This document shows, piece after piece, positions 9,801-19,200 of a stretch of DNA of 64,000 nucleotides (its first letter is position 1; each line of letters starts with the position of its first letter). Source of the stretch: Streptomyces canus (GTDB lineage: Bacteria; Actinomycetota; Actinomycetes; Streptomycetales; Streptomycetaceae); the NCBI RefSeq assembly GCF_041435015.1, contig NZ_CP107989.1:8928001-8992000 (forward strand), in the 5' to 3' direction. Made by a program: the position numbers and the translations under genes. The notes under the pieces were generated by a model, which saw nothing but the letters and a program-made list of their open reading frames with translations, was not told where the DNA came from and ran no database searches.

Positions 9801-10584
9801 ACTCGCCCTTGCAGAAGGAGTTGTACTGGTCCAGCTCGCCGACGAAGTCCAGGCCCTCGCCGCCCGCGTACTGCGGCATCGGCTCGTTGCCGACGAGGGG
9901 CACGGTGATGCCGTCGGCACGTACCTGCTGGGAGAGATCGGCGATGTAGTCGCGGCCTTCGGGGTCGTACAGCTCGTTCTCGACCTGGTAGAGCAGCACC
10001 GGGCCGGTGCCGTTCGTGACCTGGTGGCGGGCGAGGATCTTGTCGATCTGCTTGAGCCACGCGCGGGCGGCGTCGAGGTATGCGGGGTCGGTGGAGCGGG
10101 CCTGTCCCTTCTGTGTCATCAGCCAGCCGGGGAACCCTCCGCCGTCCGTCTCGGCGTTGATGTACGGGCCGGGCCGGGCGATGACATAGAGCCCGGCCTC
10201 CTCGGCCATGTCGAGGAGCTTGTCGACGTCACGGATCCCGGTGAAGTCGTAGCGGCCCTTCGCGGGGGAGTGGTAGCCCCAGTCGAAGTAGATCGAGACG
10301 GCGTTCATGCCGCTCGCCTTGATCTTCTGGAGCACGTCGCGCCACAGGTCGGGGCTGGGGAGCCGCCAGTAGTGGAACTCCCCCGACCAGACGAAGAGTC
10401 GCTTGCCGTCGACCTTGACGGAGTACTTGTCGTAACTGACGGTGTGGGGCGTGGGCTTGGCGGCCGCGGCGTCGGCCGGGACCGTGGCGTGTGCGGGCAC
10501 CGCGGCGGCGAGGACCGCGAGCAGTACGGACACGAGCGCCGCGGACAGCAGGGCTCTCGGTCGTCCGACTCGGGCGAGGTTCAC
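6859..10584 (-). CDS. Secreted GH35 beta-galactosidase with C-terminal NPCBM domain (copy 1)
   Basis: A 1241-residue secreted enzyme expected to remove terminal beta-galactose. A signal peptide ends near residue 33. The GH35 barrel begins around 45 and has WSGEFHYWR, RPGPYINAE, the acid/base in QVENE (E204) and the likely nucleophile in SIFEAG (E280). The middle holds jelly-roll domains of the beta-galactosidase type. A NEW3-like domain follows (about 1015-1090), then an NPCBM domain (about 1105-1241, GWGPVERD to HADWADAKL) that binds galactose-type sugars in known cases. The start is GTG and overlaps the stop of the upstream GH35 gene by four bases (GTGA). After VENE the sequence reads LYDPEG rather than the usual YG, so subsite details may differ from copy 2. 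Confidence 0.92.
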   Translation of the reverse strand: MNLARVGRPRALLSAALVSVLLAVLAAAVPAHATVPADAAAAKPTPHTVSYDKYSVKVDGKRLFVWSGEFHYWRLPSPDLWRDVLQKIKASGMNAVSIYFDWGYHSPAKGRYDFTGIRDVDKLLDMAEEAGLYVIARPGPYINAETDGGGFPGWLMTQKGQARSTDPAYLDAARAWLKQIDKILARHQVTNGTGPVLLYQVENELYDPEGRDYIADLSQQVRADGITVPLVGNEPMPQYAGGEGLDFVGELDQYNSFCKGEWWLPTLKRQQDDAPLSIFEAGTGWFQTWGDTGYEKCPEKMGPAYQKIVNKHEVMQGATIENLYMTYGGTNWGWLADPRQVYTSYDYGAPISEPRQTGADYDEMKRQGLFYTTTAPLTATDPADAPASSNDAVHIEARANPDTKTQFLYLRHGDPMADADATTTFDWKTPDGTYPVTARLNGKTGKILVAGHDLGGGQRLVYSTSELLTSAKTGGRTQAVLYGGEGDPGQTMLRYSAKPKVTVLDGKADATWDAERGDLKLDYTHSGLTRVLVQSAGRPDLLLLIGTDAEAAGFWRQDTAAGPVLERGTELVRTATVTGLGTTLALTGDAKKAGPLEIFAPSGVRNVTWNGAPLSVKPTSSGSLLGTVPGPKDVKLPELTGWKTSAETPEAAPGFDDSSWTYADKLTTDNPTKPGTLPVLYQDEYGYHYGYVWYRGRFKATGTEKSLSLTAYATNPDTGSAAVGAYSVWINGKFAGTSQTGRKTFPIADGLLHKGKENVISVLVGTMGHNEDFTWNSDDHKQPRGLTTAYLAGSDAQITWRIQGARGGEKPVDTVRGHMNNGGLYGERSGWTLPGFPDGSWKAASLPTSDTTPGIAWYRTTFNPRLPKGQDVSVGVTITDSPDRDYRALIYVNGWLMGNYVNDTGPQHTFPIPNGILRADGKNTIAVASWSEDAKSGGLGKVGLTTLGNVTSSLRVADVAAPAYDATTYADPATPARVTVDAPYTVEPDNSYQVTATASVPANGKTLSGLTLSPKLPDGWTAAPADPVKLGTLEPGGSAQAQWTVTVPADQNTGTFAMLRATADFTWAGKPGSVTGEQVVAAQPPPLTAGGHYVSDLPFVSSSNGWGPVERDQSVGENAEGDGLPLTLHDTVYEKGLGTHAASSVQVWLGGTCSTFHAALGLDQETYGRSDGPATVTYTVLADGTPVYESGTVDRGSATKHIDVGVEGARRLELVVSDAGDGNALDHADWADAKLTCGGGA

Positions 10585-13500
10585 GAGGCGCCTCCCGCGC
10601 AGGTCAGCCTGGCGTCGGCCCAGTCGGCATGGTCGGAGGAGATGTCGCCGTCCCCGTCGACCGACAGGTCCAGCCAGCGGGCGCCGGTCACCTCCACGTC
10701 GATGTCGGTGCCGCCGTCGGAGCCCCGCACCACCGGCGTGGTGGTGAGCGAGCGGCCGTCGGCGACCACATGGAAGGTGACGCTGCCGCCGTCGCCGACC
10801 TCGTCGTCCACCCCGGCGGTCGCGGTGAAGCGGGTGCAGCCGCCGCCGAGATAGACCCGGACCTGGCTGTTCGCGTGCACGCCGAGGCCCTTGGCGTACG
10901 TGGTGCCGCCGATGCTCAGGGGACGACCGTCACCCGCCGCGTCCTCCCCGTTGGAGGAGTCCTTCTCCACCGGCCCCCAGCCGTTGACCGCCTTGACCAG
11001 GGTCAGGTCGCTCACATAGGCGTCGGCGGACAGTCCCGGCGGCGGCACCTGTACGGCGCGTACCCCGGTGACGGTGCCCGGACGGCCGGGCTGGGTGAGC
11101 TTGGCGGTCGCGGTCAGGACGGCGTAGTGAACCGGATCGCCGGGCGGGGTGACGGTGTAGTCCGCGGTCACCGTGTCGCCGGGCCGGACCCGGCCGAAAC
11201 GGGTGGTGTCGTCGGTGGTCGCGGTCCAGCCGTCCGGAACCTTCAGCGTCAGGCCGACGTTCGAGGCAGTCGGCGCGTCCTTCGGCACACTGAGGGTGAC
11301 GGGGACCTCGGTCGCGGTGCCGGTGGCCAGGAACGGCTCGGCGTCGACCGTGACCCGGGCGCCCGCGGTCGGTATGGCGTACGTCTTGGCGTCGTACGAG
11401 GGCGCCGGCACCGTACCGACCTTGATCCCGCCCGCCGAGGCGCCGAGGTCGACGAGCTTCGCCGAACCCGGGCCCGCGCCGGCCTTGGTGGACCACACCG
11501 CCAGGGCGATGGTGTTGTCGCCCTGCTCACGCAGGAGCCCCTTGGGGATGACGAACCGTGTCTGGGGTCCGGTGTCCGGCAGGTAGCGGCCGATCAGCCA
11601 GCCGTTGACGAAGATCTCGGCGCGATAGCCGGTGCTGCCGCCCGTGGCCTCAGCCAGGTCCAGCGCGAGCGCGTTGTCCTGGCCCTGCGGCAGGTCGAGC
11701 CGGGCGGAGGTGCGGTACCAGCGCACGCCGGGCCCGGTCTTGGCTGCCTGCCCGGAGAGGGTGGTGCTCTTCCAGGTGCTGTCGGTGAAGCCCGGCAGCG
11801 ACCAGCCGGCCCGCTCCCCGTACAGCCCGCCGTTGTTGTACGGGCCCCGTGCGGTGTCCACCGGGTCCTCGCCGCCCCGGTCGCCCTGGATCTTCCAGGT
11901 GAGGGTGGAGGCCCCGCCGATCACCTCGGCACTGAGCACACCGCGCGGTTCCTTGGAGTAGTCGTGGCCCCATTCCTCGTTGTGGCCGGCGTTCTCCACG
12001 AGGACGGAGAGGACGTTGTCGCCACCGGCCTTCAGTGTGCCCGCCGGGATGTCGAAGGTGTGCGCGCCGTCGCCGGAGCTGCCGAGGTAGCGGCCGTTGA
12101 GCCAGGCCGCGTACTGGCCCGTGTTGCCGGTCTTGGCGGCGAGTGCGAGCGCGGTCGCGGCACCGGTGGTCTTGAACCGGCCGCGGTACCAGACGTTGCC
12201 GTGGTGGAAGCCGTACTCGTCCATGGCGAGGACCGGCAGCGATCCGGCCAGCGCCGCATTGTTGGCGGTGAGGTGGTCGGCGGTGGTCCAGGCGGAGTCG
12301 TCGAAGCCGGGCGCGGACTCCGGCGCCTCCTCCTTGTACTTCCACGTGGTCAGCCTGGGCAGCTCGACCGGGCGCGGCGCCTGGGTGACGGCGACCTCGC
12401 GGCCGTTCCAGGTCACCTTCCCGGCGTCCGCGATGACCTCGATCTTCGCGGCCTTGGTGGAGTCGCCGGTCAACTTCAGGGTGCCGTCCGCCTGTTCGGC
12501 CGTACGGACCAGGGACGGCCCCCGTACGAGGACCGGGCCCGCGGCGGTGTCCTGCCGCCACCAGTGGGCGGTCTCGGCGGTGTCGGCGATCAGCAGTTCC
12601 ATGCCGTTCACCAGCACGCGGGCCAGGCCCTTGTGCGTGTAGTTCAGGCGCAGGTCACCGCGTGCGGCGTCCCAGGCGGTGGTGACATCGCCGTCGAGGA
12701 CGGTCACCTTGGGCCGCTCGGCGTACCGCAGCACGGTCTCGCCGGCCTCACCCGCACGTCCGTAGAGCAGCGCCACCTCCCGATCGCCGATCTCGGCGTG
12801 CGTCATGATCTCCGAGGTGGAGTAGACGAGCCGCTGCTTCGCACCCAAGTCGTAGCCGGCGACGAGGAGTTTGGCGTCCCGGCCGTCGACCGTGATCGCT
12901 CCCTGCTGGGGTACGCGTGGGTAGTCGCCGTCCGCACCCTTCAACGCGAGGGTCGTCTCGTCCCTGTCCTTCACACGGGTGTCGGCGTGCCGCACGGTGA
13001 AGAACTGGGTGCCGTCGTCGGGGTTGACGCGCCGGTCGATGCGCAGGGCGTCGTCGGTCGGAGTCGGGGCCTCGGCCTTGTCGGTGCGCGCCAGCGAGGT
13101 GACGGAGTTGACCATGTACCCGAGACGCTTGAACTCCTGGTACTTGTCCGTCAGTTGGCGGGACTCGTTGATCGGGGCCCCGTAGTCGTACGACGTGTAG
13201 ACCGCGTTGGGGTCGGCGAGCCAGCCCCAGTTGGTGCCGCCGTACGTCATGTAGAAGGACTGGCCGCTCACCCCGGCGGCGATGTTCATCTTGCTGAACA
13301 CCCGGGTGAAGTCGGTGCCCGTGAGCTTCGCGCAGTCCTGGTAGCCGGTACCGCCCCAGGGGTCGAAGGCGCCGCCCTGTGCCTCCGGGATGATCAGCGG
13401 GGACTCGGGCTTCCACTCGTTGACGTATGAATAGTCGGGCAGGTTCTTCCAGGTGTCGGGGTCCTTGCAGTCGAAGCCCTGCGGGTAGGCGTCGAAGCCG

Positions 13501-14228
13501 TAGATGTCCGGGGCGCCCTTGCCGCTCACCCAGTTCTGGTTCGCGCCGCCGTCGTTGACGAATGTGGGCACATCGATGCCGTCCTCCTTCGCCCAGTCGA
13601 TGAGGGTCTGCATGTAGTCGGCGTCGTGACGACCGCCCTGGTACTCGTTCTCGACCTGGTACAGGATCACCGACCCTGTGCCACGGGTGAGTTGGTGGCG
13701 CGCGATGATCGGGTTGATCCGGCTCATCCACTCCTGGGCCGCCTTCAGGTACTCCGGCTCGGAGGTGCGGTTCACGCCGGCCTGGGTCGACCGCCAGGCG
13801 GGCATGCCGCCGCCGGAGACCTCCGCGTTGATGTACGGGCCCGGCCGGGCGATCACATACAGACCCGCGCGCTCGGCCTCGTCGAGCAGCCGCTCCACGT
13901 CACGGATGCCGGTGAAGTCGTACGAGCCCGGCTTGGAGGAGTGGTAACCCCAGTCGAAATAGAGCGAGACCGCGTTGAATCCGCCCGCCTTGATCTTCTG
14001 CAGGACGTCGCGCCACGCGTCGGGGCTGGGCAGCCGGAAGTAGTGGAGCTCGGCGCCCCAGATGTACAGGGGCTTTCCGTCGACCAGTACGGAGTGCTGG
14101 TCGTAGGATACGGTGTGCCGCGCCGGGGTCTGTTGCTCCGCCTGGGCCGGTGTCACCACACCCGCGCCGGACAGGGACATGGCAGTCAGCGCTCCGGCGA
14201 GCAGCAGAGATCTCCACCTGCCTTTCAT
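10581..14228 (-). CDS. Secreted GH35 beta-galactosidase with C-terminal NPCBM domain (copy 2)
   Basis: A 1215-residue paralogue of the next gene with the same domain order: signal peptide (cut near residue 30, AQA), GH35 barrel, jelly rolls, NEW3-like domain and NPCBM at the end. The acid/base is E195 in QVENEY and the likely nucleophile is E282 in IIPEAQGG. The reading frame stays open far upstream, but the ATG at 14228 is chosen because it opens a clear signal peptide and overlaps the TGA of the GH123-like gene (ATGA). Paired, translationally coupled GH35 genes suggest two galactosyl linkages or two chain positions. Beta-galactosidase function is a strong family call; natural substrates are inferred from context only. 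Confidence 0.92.
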   Translation of the reverse strand: MKGRWRSLLLAGALTAMSLSGAGVVTPAQAEQQTPARHTVSYDQHSVLVDGKPLYIWGAELHYFRLPSPDAWRDVLQKIKAGGFNAVSLYFDWGYHSSKPGSYDFTGIRDVERLLDEAERAGLYVIARPGPYINAEVSGGGMPAWRSTQAGVNRTSEPEYLKAAQEWMSRINPIIARHQLTRGTGSVILYQVENEYQGGRHDADYMQTLIDWAKEDGIDVPTFVNDGGANQNWVSGKGAPDIYGFDAYPQGFDCKDPDTWKNLPDYSYVNEWKPESPLIIPEAQGGAFDPWGGTGYQDCAKLTGTDFTRVFSKMNIAAGVSGQSFYMTYGGTNWGWLADPNAVYTSYDYGAPINESRQLTDKYQEFKRLGYMVNSVTSLARTDKAEAPTPTDDALRIDRRVNPDDGTQFFTVRHADTRVKDRDETTLALKGADGDYPRVPQQGAITVDGRDAKLLVAGYDLGAKQRLVYSTSEIMTHAEIGDREVALLYGRAGEAGETVLRYAERPKVTVLDGDVTTAWDAARGDLRLNYTHKGLARVLVNGMELLIADTAETAHWWRQDTAAGPVLVRGPSLVRTAEQADGTLKLTGDSTKAAKIEVIADAGKVTWNGREVAVTQAPRPVELPRLTTWKYKEEAPESAPGFDDSAWTTADHLTANNAALAGSLPVLAMDEYGFHHGNVWYRGRFKTTGAATALALAAKTGNTGQYAAWLNGRYLGSSGDGAHTFDIPAGTLKAGGDNVLSVLVENAGHNEEWGHDYSKEPRGVLSAEVIGGASTLTWKIQGDRGGEDPVDTARGPYNNGGLYGERAGWSLPGFTDSTWKSTTLSGQAAKTGPGVRWYRTSARLDLPQGQDNALALDLAEATGGSTGYRAEIFVNGWLIGRYLPDTGPQTRFVIPKGLLREQGDNTIALAVWSTKAGAGPGSAKLVDLGASAGGIKVGTVPAPSYDAKTYAIPTAGARVTVDAEPFLATGTATEVPVTLSVPKDAPTASNVGLTLKVPDGWTATTDDTTRFGRVRPGDTVTADYTVTPPGDPVHYAVLTATAKLTQPGRPGTVTGVRAVQVPPPGLSADAYVSDLTLVKAVNGWGPVEKDSSNGEDAAGDGRPLSIGGTTYAKGLGVHANSQVRVYLGGGCTRFTATAGVDDEVGDGGSVTFHVVADGRSLTTTPVVRGSDGGTDIDVEVTGARWLDLSVDGDGDISSDHADWADARLTCAGGAS

Positions 14229-16093
14229 GACGTCAGCCCCTTCACGACTGCCGCCCGCGCGGTCTCGATGTCGCCCACGTCCTTCGTCCGGCCGTCGAGG
14301 TTCCTCGTCGCCGTGGTGAGGGCCTCGGTCAGGGCGTCGCTGTCGGTGCCGCCGTCCTTCTTGCGCAGCTGGGCGATGAGTTCGTAGTCCTCGATGCCCT
14401 CCTTCAGCTGCTCCCAGCGGATGCTGGACATCGGGCCGTCCTTGCCCGGGTAGACCAGGTACTCGTCGCCCTGCGTGAAGATGTGCACCGGCTGCTTGAA
14501 GGGATCGCTGGTCCAGCTGTTGTACGACCAGCGCAGGAAGCCGTCCAGATCCCGCTGGGCGGAGATCCAGGGCAGCATCCGCGACTCGACGGCGGGGGAG
14601 TAGGACAGCGTGTTCGGGTGCGCCGGCGAGCCGTACACGTAGAAGGTCGTGATCTTGCCGGCCTTGCGCCGCTCCGCCACCTTCTCCTTCGTCATCGCGT
14701 CGATGCCGCCCCAGTCGACGGACAGGTTGGACGCGACGCCTTCGGTGTTGATCGAACCGGCCACGGAGATACGGTCGTCGAAGGCCGGCGCGACCTCGTG
14801 GACGAAGTTCTTGACGACCGTCATGGTGTCGATGGGCCGCTCGTCGAAGGACAGCCAGGTGTGGTCCAGCCAGCCCTTCGCCTTCACGTGCTTCTCGAAG
14901 GCGGGGAGGAAGGCTCCCCACGCCTGCCGCCAGCGGTCGCCGCCCAGATCGACGTTCTCGTAGACGGTCTTGCCGGTGCTGGTGTCGGTGTAGGTGAGGT
15001 GCTCCTGGTCCTGGAAGGCGAGCATGGAGAAGGCGCCGATGTCGGGCCCGAGACCGGCGCGTCTGGCGGTCTCGACGTACTTGTCCCAGCGGCTGAAGTC
15101 GAAGGAGAACGTCTTTCCGTTCCAGGTCCAGCCGACCATGCTGGTGTACGGCGTGGCGGTCTGCGACTCCCGGGTGCCGAGCGACCACTGGTGGTGCCAG
15201 GGGTTGTCGACGATGGTGGTGTTGATGACCTTCTGGCCGCGCGAGGCCAGGTCGCGGTCGTACCTGGCGATCAGCTTCCAGTGCTCGTCGGACCAGAGCT
15301 TGACGCCGTGGTTCTTGGCCATCGTCTCCGGCTGCGCCCAGACGTCGAGGAAGAAGCTGTAGTCCTTCGGGTCGGGCACGCTGGCGTCCGCGACCTCGAT
15401 GGTCAGCGGGTACGTGCTCTGAGTACGGCCGTCGGCGTTGACCTTCACCGTCCCGGTGTAGGTGCCGGGCTTGGCCCCCTTGGGGATGTGGAAGGTGAAC
15501 CAGAGCGGCTGCGCCGCGTACGCGGGTACGTCCACCGAGGACCCCTCCTGCAGGGGGTCGCCGACCACATCGGGGTTACGGTCGCCGGACACCTCCTTGC
15601 CGGAGCTGACCTGGTCGATGGTGGCGGACCAGTCGACCTCGCTCTTGGAGCGCTGCACGGGCACGTACTTGACGAACCGGACCTGAGTGCCGGCACCGGA
15701 CAGCTTCGCGCCGCCGGGCCCGGTGAGGTCGCCGACCACGGCCTTGACGTCGTCGAGGTCGTGGCCGGAGGCGATCGCCAGCTGCGCCGATACCTGCTCG
15801 TTGCGCACGGCGGAGAGCTTCAGCTCCTTGGTGTCCTTGCCCTGGATGGGGGTCATGGGGTAGCGCGGGACCCGCTCCTCCGCGGAGCCGGCGAAGGAGC
15901 CGGTGGGGACCCAGGTGATGGTGTCCCTGGTGCCCATGGCGTCGGCGACCTTGACGGTCAGCCAGGTGGTGGTGGCCTTGGAATTGAGGTCGGTGCCGGT
16001 GGTCGCCGTACCGGTGACGGCGATCGCGGTGGTGCTCGCGGCCACGACGACGCCGGCGACGAAGCCGGCGGCGAGTGAGGACGTACGTGCCAT
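14225..16093 (-). CDS. Exported GH123-like (DUF4091) glycoside hydrolase
   Basis: A 622-residue protein of the DUF4091/GH123 catalytic family. Characterised GH123 enzymes are beta-N-acetylgalactosaminidases that use the substrate acetamido group and an Asp-Glu pair. Here the matching pair is D417-E418 in WLSFDERP. Other family blocks are GFLRWSYNSW (518-527), YLVYPG and the IRWEQLKEGIEDYEL stretch near 558-572. An N-terminal hydrophobic segment (about 8-32) should act as a signal or anchor. Residues 85-235 resemble the beta-sandwich that precedes the barrel in this family. It heads the seven-gene hydrolase operon. Many DUF4091 proteins are uncharacterised, so GalNAc specificity is a reasoned guess supported by the nearby AgaS-like and aldolase genes. 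Confidence 0.82.
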   Translation of the reverse strand: MARTSSLAAGFVAGVVVAASTTAIAVTGTATTGTDLNSKATTTWLTVKVADAMGTRDTITWVPTGSFAGSAEERVPRYPMTPIQGKDTKELKLSAVRNEQVSAQLAIASGHDLDDVKAVVGDLTGPGGAKLSGAGTQVRFVKYVPVQRSKSEVDWSATIDQVSSGKEVSGDRNPDVVGDPLQEGSSVDVPAYAAQPLWFTFHIPKGAKPGTYTGTVKVNADGRTQSTYPLTIEVADASVPDPKDYSFFLDVWAQPETMAKNHGVKLWSDEHWKLIARYDRDLASRGQKVINTTIVDNPWHHQWSLGTRESQTATPYTSMVGWTWNGKTFSFDFSRWDKYVETARRAGLGPDIGAFSMLAFQDQEHLTYTDTSTGKTVYENVDLGGDRWRQAWGAFLPAFEKHVKAKGWLDHTWLSFDERPIDTMTVVKNFVHEVAPAFDDRISVAGSINTEGVASNLSVDWGGIDAMTKEKVAERRKAGKITTFYVYGSPAHPNTLSYSPAVESRMLPWISAQRDLDGFLRWSYNSWTSDPFKQPVHIFTQGDEYLVYPGKDGPMSSIRWEQLKEGIEDYELIAQLRKKDGGTDSDALTEALTTATRNLDGRTKDVGDIETARAAVVKGLTS

Positions 16094-16183
16094 GGGGCTG
16101 GGGTCCCTCTCTCACGGAGGTGCAGGGAGTGGTCCTCGGCGGGTCCTGGGGGGCGGGAGGACTGCCGGGAAGCGGGGATGGCC

Positions 16184-16220
16184 CCCGGCAGGCCCTCAGG
16201 GGAAGGAGGGGCCTGCCGGG
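16184..16220 (-). terminator. Strong hairpin between the two hydrolase transcription units
   Basis: A perfect 12-bp inverted repeat: CCCGGCAGGCCC at 16184-16195 and GGGCCTGCCGGG at 16209-16220, with a 13-base loop. It lies 26 bases after the stop of the long GH31 gene and about 90 bases before the GH123-like start, so it can end or attenuate transcripts entering the seven-gene operon. There is no T-tract, which is usual for Streptomyces terminators. Confidence 0.65.
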
Positions 16221-16245
16221 CAACCGGGAAGGTGATACCCGTGGG

Positions 16246-19200
16246 TCAGGAGGTGACGGTGAATCCGCTGAAGACGGCTTCGATGTCCTGGCCGGGGTAG
16301 TTGACGTTGGCCGCGCTGGCGACCATTCCGGCGTCTTCGGTGCCGGAAGCCGATGGCACCTGGGCGGTGCCGACCTGCGACCAGGTCTGCCCGTCCTTGC
16401 CGGCGTACGCCGTGTAGGTGGTGCCGTCCCGGGTCAGCTTGAGATACGCCGGGTGGTAGGTGGCGCCGCCGCCCGCCCAGGTGTCGAGCTTCCCGTCGCC
16501 GTCGCTGTCGGTCATGAACTCCAGGCCGTAGCTCTGGGTCATGACCAGCACCGCGTAACCGCCCTTCTCGGGCGCGGTCAGGTCGTTGGCGAGGGCGACG
16601 CCCGCCTTGCCGACCGGTGAGGCGCTGCTCTGCGACACCAACTGGGCCTGCACGGTGGCCTTTTCGCCGGCCGCGTCGTCGCGGTAGATGACACCCTTCT
16701 CGTCCTTCCAGCCGGACAGGTCCTGGCCGCCCGCCCAGATGGCGAACTGGTCACCGGCCTGGGCGTATTGGGGGTCCTCGGAGGTGGTGTCGGTCGTCAG
16801 GTACGGCGCCTGCACGCTGCTCGGGGCGGCCTTCACCTTTGCCTGCACGGTGTCGGACACCTTCGTCGCGCCCTTGGACCCGGTGTAGCTGGCGGTGCCG
16901 GTGAGGTCGTGGCTGCCCCAACGGGCGTCCTCGGCCGGGGTCACCGTCCAGGTGGTGGTGAGGGTGGCGCCGTTCTTGAGGGAGCTCGCGGTGGTCGGAC
17001 CGGCCGACTTGGCGCTCCAGCCGTCCGGCAGGTTCAGGGCCGCCTTGACGGTCTTGATGGTCCCGGTGCTCCAGTTGGTCACGTCGGTGGTCACCTGGAA
17101 CGGCTTGCCGGCGTCGGTGGCCGGGGCGTCCGGGGTGATCAGAACGGAGGCGGCCGGCGCGTCGTCGCGCTTGAGCGCCCTGATGGCCTTGTCGGCGCCC
17201 CTCGCCTTGAGGTTGACGAAGGCCGGGGTGACGCCGAGCGGCGCCGCGTACCCCTTGAGGGTCTGGGGACCGCGGATCACCGTGCCCTGGTTGACGTCGT
17301 ACCAGGTGCCCGGCGGCAGATGGACGGAGCGGGTCGCGCCGGTGCTCAGCTTCGGCGCGGCCAGTACGGCGGGGCCGAGCATCCACTCGTCGGCGACCGT
17401 GTAACTCGCCTCGTCCTTCGGGAAGTCGAAGAACAGCGGCCGCATGATCGGATCGCCGGTCTTCAGGGTGCTCTGCACCTGGTCCCAGATGTAGGGGGCG
17501 AGCTTCTCGTGCGTCTTGATCGCCTGCCGGTAGAGGTCGACGGTCTCCTGGTCGTAGTCGACCTTCTGCCCGGTGGTGGTGTCGTTGGTGTCCACCGGCG
17601 AGGTCGATGCGTACATCAGCGGCATCAGTGAGGCGGACTGCGCCCACCGCACCAGGACGTCCTTCGTCGGCGCGGGCTGGCCGCCGGAGCCGCCGATCAT
17701 GTCGGACTCGACGAACGGGTAGCCGATCGTGGAGATGGCCAGGTTCTGGGAGGCGGAGGCGCGCAGCGAGTCCCAGCCGGTGCCCTTGTCGACCTGGCGG
17801 GTGACGAAGCCGGCCTCGTGGGCCGTCTTGTTCCAGTGCACCCGGATGCCGGCGCCCTGGAGGTCGAACTCGTCGGCGAGCTGCGTACCGAGCTTCTGGT
17901 AGTCCGTTACCTGGGAGCCCTCGCGCGGCGCGCACCTCTCGTCGAAGAAGCGCGTGTCGAACTTCAGCCCGTCGATGTCGTACGTGTCCATGAGGGACTT
18001 GAGGTTGCCCTCGTACCAGGCCTTGGCCTCGGGGTTGGCCAGGTCGATGATCCCCGCCTCGCCGTTCCACCAGGTCACGTCACACGGCTTGGTCTTGTCC
18101 TTGGCGTCCATGAGCAGATAGCCGTGGTCGACCGCGTACTGGTAGTTGGCGGAGTCCAGGTTGATCCACAGGGTGACCCAGACCCCGAAGTCGAACCCCA
18201 TGTCGTGGATCTTCTTGGAGAGGCCCTTGGGGTCGGGAAAGGTCTTGGGATCCCACGTCAGGTTGCCGTAGTTCGACTCCCACTTGTCGTCGAGTTGGAT
18301 GGTGTGCCCGTCCAGCCCGTTGTCGTGGAGGTCGGTGGCGTAGTCGAGCAGTTTCTCCTGGTCGACCTTGGTGTAGAACTGCGCCCAGGAATTCCACAGC
18401 GGCTTGGCGTACTGCTCGTAGGGGGCGTCGGACTTGGTGGGCTTGCCGACGATGCCGATGTAGTCGCGGTAGACCTCCAGCGGGGTCGACTCGACGAACA
18501 CGGTGGCCTTGTAGGTGTCGGGCGACTCGACGACGAAGCTGCCGAGGCCGTCCTTGCCCTTGTTGAGCGCCACGTCCATGACATTTCCGGTGTCGACGCG
18601 CAGACCGGTCGACCTGGAGGTGTACCAGAACGGGTCGATCACGTGGTACGACGCCGGGCCGAAGGTCGGGTGGTCGACCTCGCCGGCGTCCAGCGGCCAG
18701 GGCTGGTCGGTGCCGGGACCGCCCTGCGGGGTCTCCGCCTCGCCGTGGCCGTACCAGTGGCCGGCCGACGACAGGTCGTAGGAGAGGCCCAGTTGCTTCG
18801 GTGCGCCGCCTCGGACGTCCCAGTCGAGCTGGTAGCGGTCGGCGCCGGGGGTGATCCGGGCCTCCACCGTGGCGCCGTCGAGCGTGCTGTCGGCGGTGAC
18901 GGTCAGGACGCCGTTCTTCCACGTCCAGTCGGTGACGCCGGTCGCGTGCTGCCATGTGCCGTCGGCCGTGGTGAAGCGCAGGGCGCCGGTGTCGCCGGAT
19001 GCGGTGGCGAGCACGGTCTTCCCGGCGCGGCGCGTGGTCAGGGCGAGTTCGTCGGTGGCCACGTCGAGGGTGTAGCCCGGGGTGTTGGCCGAGGCCGGCA
19101 CGGAGACCGTGACGGCGTTCGCGGTGCGGGTCACCTTCGGACCGGCGGTGGAGGTGGCGGCGGCCGTGGCCGCGGCGGTGGAGCCGGTAAGGGGTGCCAC

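Noticed and set aside
6904..10854. Very long plus-strand frame (over 1300 codons) opposite the GH35 gene
   Set aside because: Typical antisense shadow of GC-rich coding DNA, rich in Val/Gly/Arg with no domain; the minus-strand GH35 is certain.
14229..15188. Long upstream extension of the second GH35 reading frame
   Set aside because: It is antisense-like low-complexity Arg/His/Pro sequence lying in another frame of the GH123-like gene; the ATG at 14228 with signal peptide and ATGA overlap is the real start.
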